NCBI GenBank assembly: GCA_016177735.1
Contig: JACOUS010000031.1
Coordinates: 1-64,000, forward strand
Length of the DNA: 64,000 bases
Origin: Ignavibacteriales bacterium
Lineage (GTDB): Bacteria > Bacteroidota > Ignavibacteria > Ignavibacteriales > Melioribacteraceae
Direction: 5' to 3'
Shown one piece after another: positions 60,640-64,000 of this stretch. Below the pieces are notes generated by a model. It was not told the origin of the DNA, searched no databases, and worked only from the letters and a program-made list of their open reading frames with translations. The stretch's first letter is position 1. Each line of letters opens with the position of its first letter. A program made the translations under genes and the position numbers.

Positions 60640-61302
60640 ATGAAACAATTAAACAAAATATTTTTGTTACTCATTTTCTTTTCGCAAGTAATTTTTTCTC
60701 AATCGGAAAGTGGTTTTAAGATTGCACGCTTGAAATACAACGGCGGGGGCGATTGGTACAACGATCCTTCCGCGGAAGTAAATCTTTTGAAATTCATCGC
60801 GCAGAATACAAACATTAAAACCGAACCGGCATACGAATTCGTTGAACTTTCCACCGGGAATATTTTTGCGCATCCGTTTTTATTTATGACCGGACACGGC
60901 AACATAGTTTTTTCCGATGCCGAAGTGCAGAAACTGAGAACATATCTCGAGAACGGCGGCTTTCTTTATGTCGATGATGATTACGGATTGGACAAAGCGT
61001 TCCGCCGCGAAATAAAAAAAGTTTTCCCCGATAAAGAATTGACGGAACTTCCGTTCAGTTACGGCATTTATAATTGTATGTACGATTTCCGGAACGGTCC
61101 GCCGAAAACACACGAGCATGACAACAATCCTCCGCGCGGCTATGGAATATTTGCCGATGGAAGGTTGTGCGTTTATTATACTTTTGAAAGCAACCCGAGC
61201 GACGGATGGGCTGATGCAAATGTGCACAAAGATCCGGCGGCAAAACGAGAAGAGGCACTCGAATTTGGAACTAACATTGTTGTGTGGATATTAATGAATT
61301 GA
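60640..61302 (+). CDS. DUF4159 family protein, exported
   Basis: A 220-residue exported protein with the DUF4159 domain: signal peptide ending near IFSQ (residue 20), then KIARLKYNGGGDWYNDPSAEV, FLFMTGHGNIVFSDAEVQKLRTYLENGGFLYVDDDYG and FDPFR-like AFRREIKKVFPDKEL. It has a flavodoxin/GATase-like look; no function is known. In related bacteria it is found near BatA-type and DUF4175-type genes, as here: the next gene is DUF4175. The ATG at 60640 is chosen over longer frames since the signal peptide begins there. Confidence 0.8.
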   Translation: MKQLNKIFLLLIFFSQVIFSQSESGFKIARLKYNGGGDWYNDPSAEVNLLKFIAQNTNIKTEPAYEFVELSTGNIFAHPFLFMTGHGNIVFSDAEVQKLRTYLENGGFLYVDDDYGLDKAFRREIKKVFPDKELTELPFSYGIYNCMYDFRNGPPKTHEHDNNPPRGYGIFADGRLCVYYTFESNPSDGWADANVHKDPAAKREEALEFGTNIVVWILMN

Positions 61303-61347
61303 GCGAATGATTATGAAAAAATACTTGAAAAAAATTAATGCAGAGAA

Positions 61348-64000
61348 ATGAATAACAGTTATTTACACGAAATAAAGAAACGATTAGCCGAAGTTGAATC
61401 GAAAGAGAACAAACGCGATTCGCTGAAAGGATTTTACATTCTTATTTCTGCTCTCTGCTCGTCAATTTTTTTGTTTAGTCTGCTTGAAGCCGTTTTCAAA
61501 TTTGATTCAACTCCACGCTCAATATTTTTTTTCTTACTGATAATTTCATTCGTGGGGTTACTCTGCTGGCTGGTTTTCTTTCCTTTGTTGAAATCGTATT
61601 TCAATTTTGCAAAACATGATCATTTAAAAACTGCCGCAAAAGTCGGCAGCAAATTTCATGATATAAGAGATGAGCTTACAAATGCACTTCAACTTGTTGA
61701 TGAAAAATCCGGTAACTATTCTTCGCGGCTTGTTGATGCGGCATTCGAACGAGTTTACAAAAGATCACAAAACATTAAATTTACCGAAGCAGTAGATTTT
61801 AATTCAACAAAAAAATTTTTACGCCTTGCATTTATTACACTTGGAACAGCAATTTTTATTTTCACCGTTTTTCCCGGGCTCACTTCAGCAGCTTACAGAA
61901 TTATCAGTTACAACAAAATTTTCACGCCGCCACCAAAATTTATTTTTGAAATCAAACCAGGCAGCACCGAGATTACAAAGGGCGATAACATTTCAATCGT
62001 TGTAAAAACAATCGGCGGGCAGCCTTCTGAAATTATCTTTTCGACAAAATCGGAAGAACTGACAGATTTCGTAGAAAAAAAATTAGTACCCGATTCACTC
62101 GGCAATTTTAATTTCGAGGCAGCAGCGGTAAAAAGTTCATTCGAATATTTTGCTTCGGCAGAAGGAATAGAAAGCGATCTTTACAAAATTTCTGTTATCA
62201 ATAGACCGGTCATAACAAATTTTGAAGTAGAAATTATTCCGCCGGTATATTCAAAACTTCCGTCAATCATTCAAAAAGATAACGGCAGCATCACTGCTCT
62301 TGCCGGCAGCAGAGTGAAAATAAAAATCAATTCATCGCGCGAGTTATCGGGCGCTGCAATTGAATTCGGCGACGCCACAAAAAAATCGATGAGCATCAAT
62401 TACGAATCTGCTTCGGCTGAATTCAGCATTCGCAGCGAATCAGATTATAAAATATCGATTAAAGATGTTCAGGGATTTTCAAACGTCAATCCGATTACAT
62501 ACTCAATTAAAATACTTGCAGATGAACCGCCGTCAATCGAAATGATTTCCCCGGATGAGAACGTAAAGCTCGGCACCGATGGAAAAATTTCTCTCGTAAC
62601 AAAAATAGCCGATGATTACGGATTCAGCGCGTTGAATCTCAATTATAAATTATCAGCTTCCAAATACAGAACTGCTTCTGAAGAGTTCACATCGATGCCG
62701 ATCTCGATCAACAAAAATCTTAAAGAAGATGAAATTTATTACGTGTGGGACCTCGCTCCGCTTGTACTTGCAGAGGGCGAAACACTTTCATACTATCTTG
62801 AAATCTTTGACAACGATAATGTGAACGGACCGAAATCGGCAAAGACTTCACTTTTCACAATTCAAGTTCCTTCGATTGATGAATTGTTTGCACAAGCCGA
62901 TAACACGCAGCAGGATGCCGCAAAAGACCTTGCCAAAACTTTGGAAGAAGCTGAAAAGCTGAATCAGGAAATGCAAAAGATCGGCAATGATTTGAAACAG
63001 AACTCCCGCGAAATTTCTTGGCAGGAAAAGGAACGGGCGGAAAAAGCCGCGGATAAATTCAAAGAACTCGCAAATAAGATTGAAGATGTTTCGCAAAAAT
63101 TATCAGAGATGCAGAAAGAATTGATGCAGAATAACCTCGTCTCGGAAGAGACTTTGCAAAAGTACAATGAGCTTCAAGATTTGCTCGATCAATTCAACAG
63201 CGAAGAATTAAAAGAAGCATTGAAACGGATGCAAGAATCTTTGCAAAGTTTGATGCGCGATAAAGTGCAGATGTCGCTCGAAGAATTGAAAGCCAACGAA
63301 GAATATTTTAAGAAAAGTATCGAAAGAACTCTGAATCTTTTAAAACGAATTCAAGTAGAACAAAAAGTTGATGAATTAATTAAACGAACAGAGGACATTT
63401 CTGAAAAACTCGATGAGCTGCAAAACAAAACCGAGCAAAATAATCTTAATGACAAAAGTAAAAGAGACGAACTGGGTAAACGGCAGAATGATCTTTCGAA
63501 CAATCTTGAAAACATGAAAGATGAAATGGAAAAGCTGAATGAAAAAATGAACGAGCTGAGTGATATGCCGAAAGAAGAGATGGAAAAACTTTTGAAGGAC
63601 TTTGAGAAACAAAACAACCAGCAACTTTCACAAGAAGCGCAGCAGAATTTAGAGCAGATGCAGAAGAACAAAGCTTCGCAGAATCAACAGCAGCTATCGC
63701 AAAATATGCAGAGCATGAAAAATCAATTGCAATCTCTGCAATCGGCAATGCAGCAGAAAAATCAGATGCAGACTTTTTATGAGATGATGAAAATTTTGGA
63801 TGATCTTGTTACTCTTTCAAAAGATCAGGAGGAATTGAAGAACAACACAAATAAATTGAGCCCGACTTCACCGGAGTTACGGGAAAACTCGCGCATGCAG
63901 AGCAATCTGCAAAGCAGCCTAAGTAGAGTTTTGCAAAACATGGGAAGCCTCTCGCAAAAATCTTTTGCGATAACACCCGAAATGGGAAAGGCACTCGGCG
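61348..64000 (+). CDS. DUF4175-type membrane protein, 3' end beyond window
   Basis: An open frame from the ATG at 61348 to the window edge (884 codons, no stop). Two hydrophobic segments near the start (about 28-48 and 57-75) and a third at about 155-175, then Ig-like strand-rich domains (about 190-490: FEIKPGSTEITKGDNISIVV, RPVITNFEVEIIPPVYSKLP, ADDYGFSALNLNYKL), then a very long coiled coil (from about 505, KDLAKTLEEAEKLNQEMQKI onwards, Gln/Lys/Glu-rich) extending to the end. This is the DUF4175 architecture known from Bacteroidota; function is unknown. It follows the DUF4159 gene by 45 bases. AGAGAA precedes the ATG. Confidence 0.85.
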   Translation, partial: MNNSYLHEIKKRLAEVESKENKRDSLKGFYILISALCSSIFLFSLLEAVFKFDSTPRSIFFFLLIISFVGLLCWLVFFPLLKSYFNFAKHDHLKTAAKVGSKFHDIRDELTNALQLVDEKSGNYSSRLVDAAFERVYKRSQNIKFTEAVDFNSTKKFLRLAFITLGTAIFIFTVFPGLTSAAYRIISYNKIFTPPPKFIFEIKPGSTEITKGDNISIVVKTIGGQPSEIIFSTKSEELTDFVEKKLVPDSLGNFNFEAAAVKSSFEYFASAEGIESDLYKISVINRPVITNFEVEIIPPVYSKLPSIIQKDNGSITALAGSRVKIKINSSRELSGAAIEFGDATKKSMSINYESASAEFSIRSESDYKISIKDVQGFSNVNPITYSIKILADEPPSIEMISPDENVKLGTDGKISLVTKIADDYGFSALNLNYKLSASKYRTASEEFTSMPISINKNLKEDEIYYVWDLAPLVLAEGETLSYYLEIFDNDNVNGPKSAKTSLFTIQVPSIDELFAQADNTQQDAAKDLAKTLEEAEKLNQEMQKIGNDLKQNSREISWQEKERAEKAADKFKELANKIEDVSQKLSEMQKELMQNNLVSEETLQKYNELQDLLDQFNSEELKEALKRMQESLQSLMRDKVQMSLEELKANEEYFKKSIERTLNLLKRIQVEQKVDELIKRTEDISEKLDELQNKTEQNNLNDKSKRDELGKRQNDLSNNLENMKDEMEKLNEKMNELSDMPKEEMEKLLKDFEKQNNQQLSQEAQQNLEQMQKNKASQNQQQLSQNMQSMKNQLQSLQSAMQQKNQMQTFYEMMKILDDLVTLSKDQEELKNNTNKLSPTSPELRENSRMQSNLQSSLSRVLQNMGSLSQKSFAITPEMGKALG

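Overview
The window looks like a low-GC chromosome of a Gram-negative bacterium of the Bacteroidota/Chlorobiota side, most likely an Ignavibacteria-like organism (inference, no rRNA present). The signs are type IX secretion C-terminal sorting domains (two proteins), a TonB-dependent receptor with a carboxypeptidase-regulatory-like N-domain, a GH92 glycosidase, LytS/LytTR regulator pairs, a DUF5916 barrel protein, a DUF4159-DUF4175 pair and many lipoproteins. No rRNA, tRNA or CRISPR array was seen.

1-19.7 kb: glycan and peptide degradation (GH92, GH26-like T9SS cargo, PHB-depolymerase-like esterase, alginate-lyase-like lipoprotein, M14 peptidase) mixed with a LytS/LytTR system, small toxin-antitoxin genes, a fungal-type cytosine deaminase, an ATP-cone/uridine-kinase fusion, a hydrolase-glyoxalase chimera and a decayed BRO-N/DinD-like gene. 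19.9-24.7 kb: a housekeeping block with a DUF3109 protein, rpoN, an isoprenylcysteine-methyltransferase-like protein and hslVU. 24.8-33.4 kb: a frameshifted TonB receptor, membrane AraC regulator, acid phosphatase, second LytS/LytTR pair and DUF5916 protein. 33.5-36.1 kb: proB-proA, split at the proB stop codon by a 228-bp inverted-repeat element with target duplications. 36.2-47.5 kb: secreted proteins of unknown role, a carbonic anhydrase, valS, a MerR regulator with a textbook 19-bp-spacer promoter, a threonine-dehydratase-like enzyme, a TumE-type toxin pair and an M64 peptidase.

47.7-60.5 kb is the most unusual part: an integron-like cassette array. All 13 genes between the palindromic sites, plus the first-position AIPR gene, lie on the minus strand. 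They fall into eight cassettes separated by imperfect palindromes (24-207 bp) with AAC...GTT cores, and the array reads away from a divergent tyrosine recombinase gene. In seven of eight cassettes the bases right after the GTT crossover are complementary to the start of that cassette's own palindrome, a hallmark of attC recombination. The recombinase lacks the extra insertion typical of IntI. Cargo includes an AIPR-cold-shock fusion, a HEPN-like protein, an AbiE pair, a HigBA-type pair, and ArsR/SRPBCC/VOC/DHFR-like stress modules, several with their own Bacteroidota-type promoter (TAnnTTTG) under a palindromic operator.

60.6-64.0 kb returns to core-type genes (DUF4159, and DUF4175 running off the window edge). 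Small interspersed hairpin repeats of several families fill many intergenic gaps.
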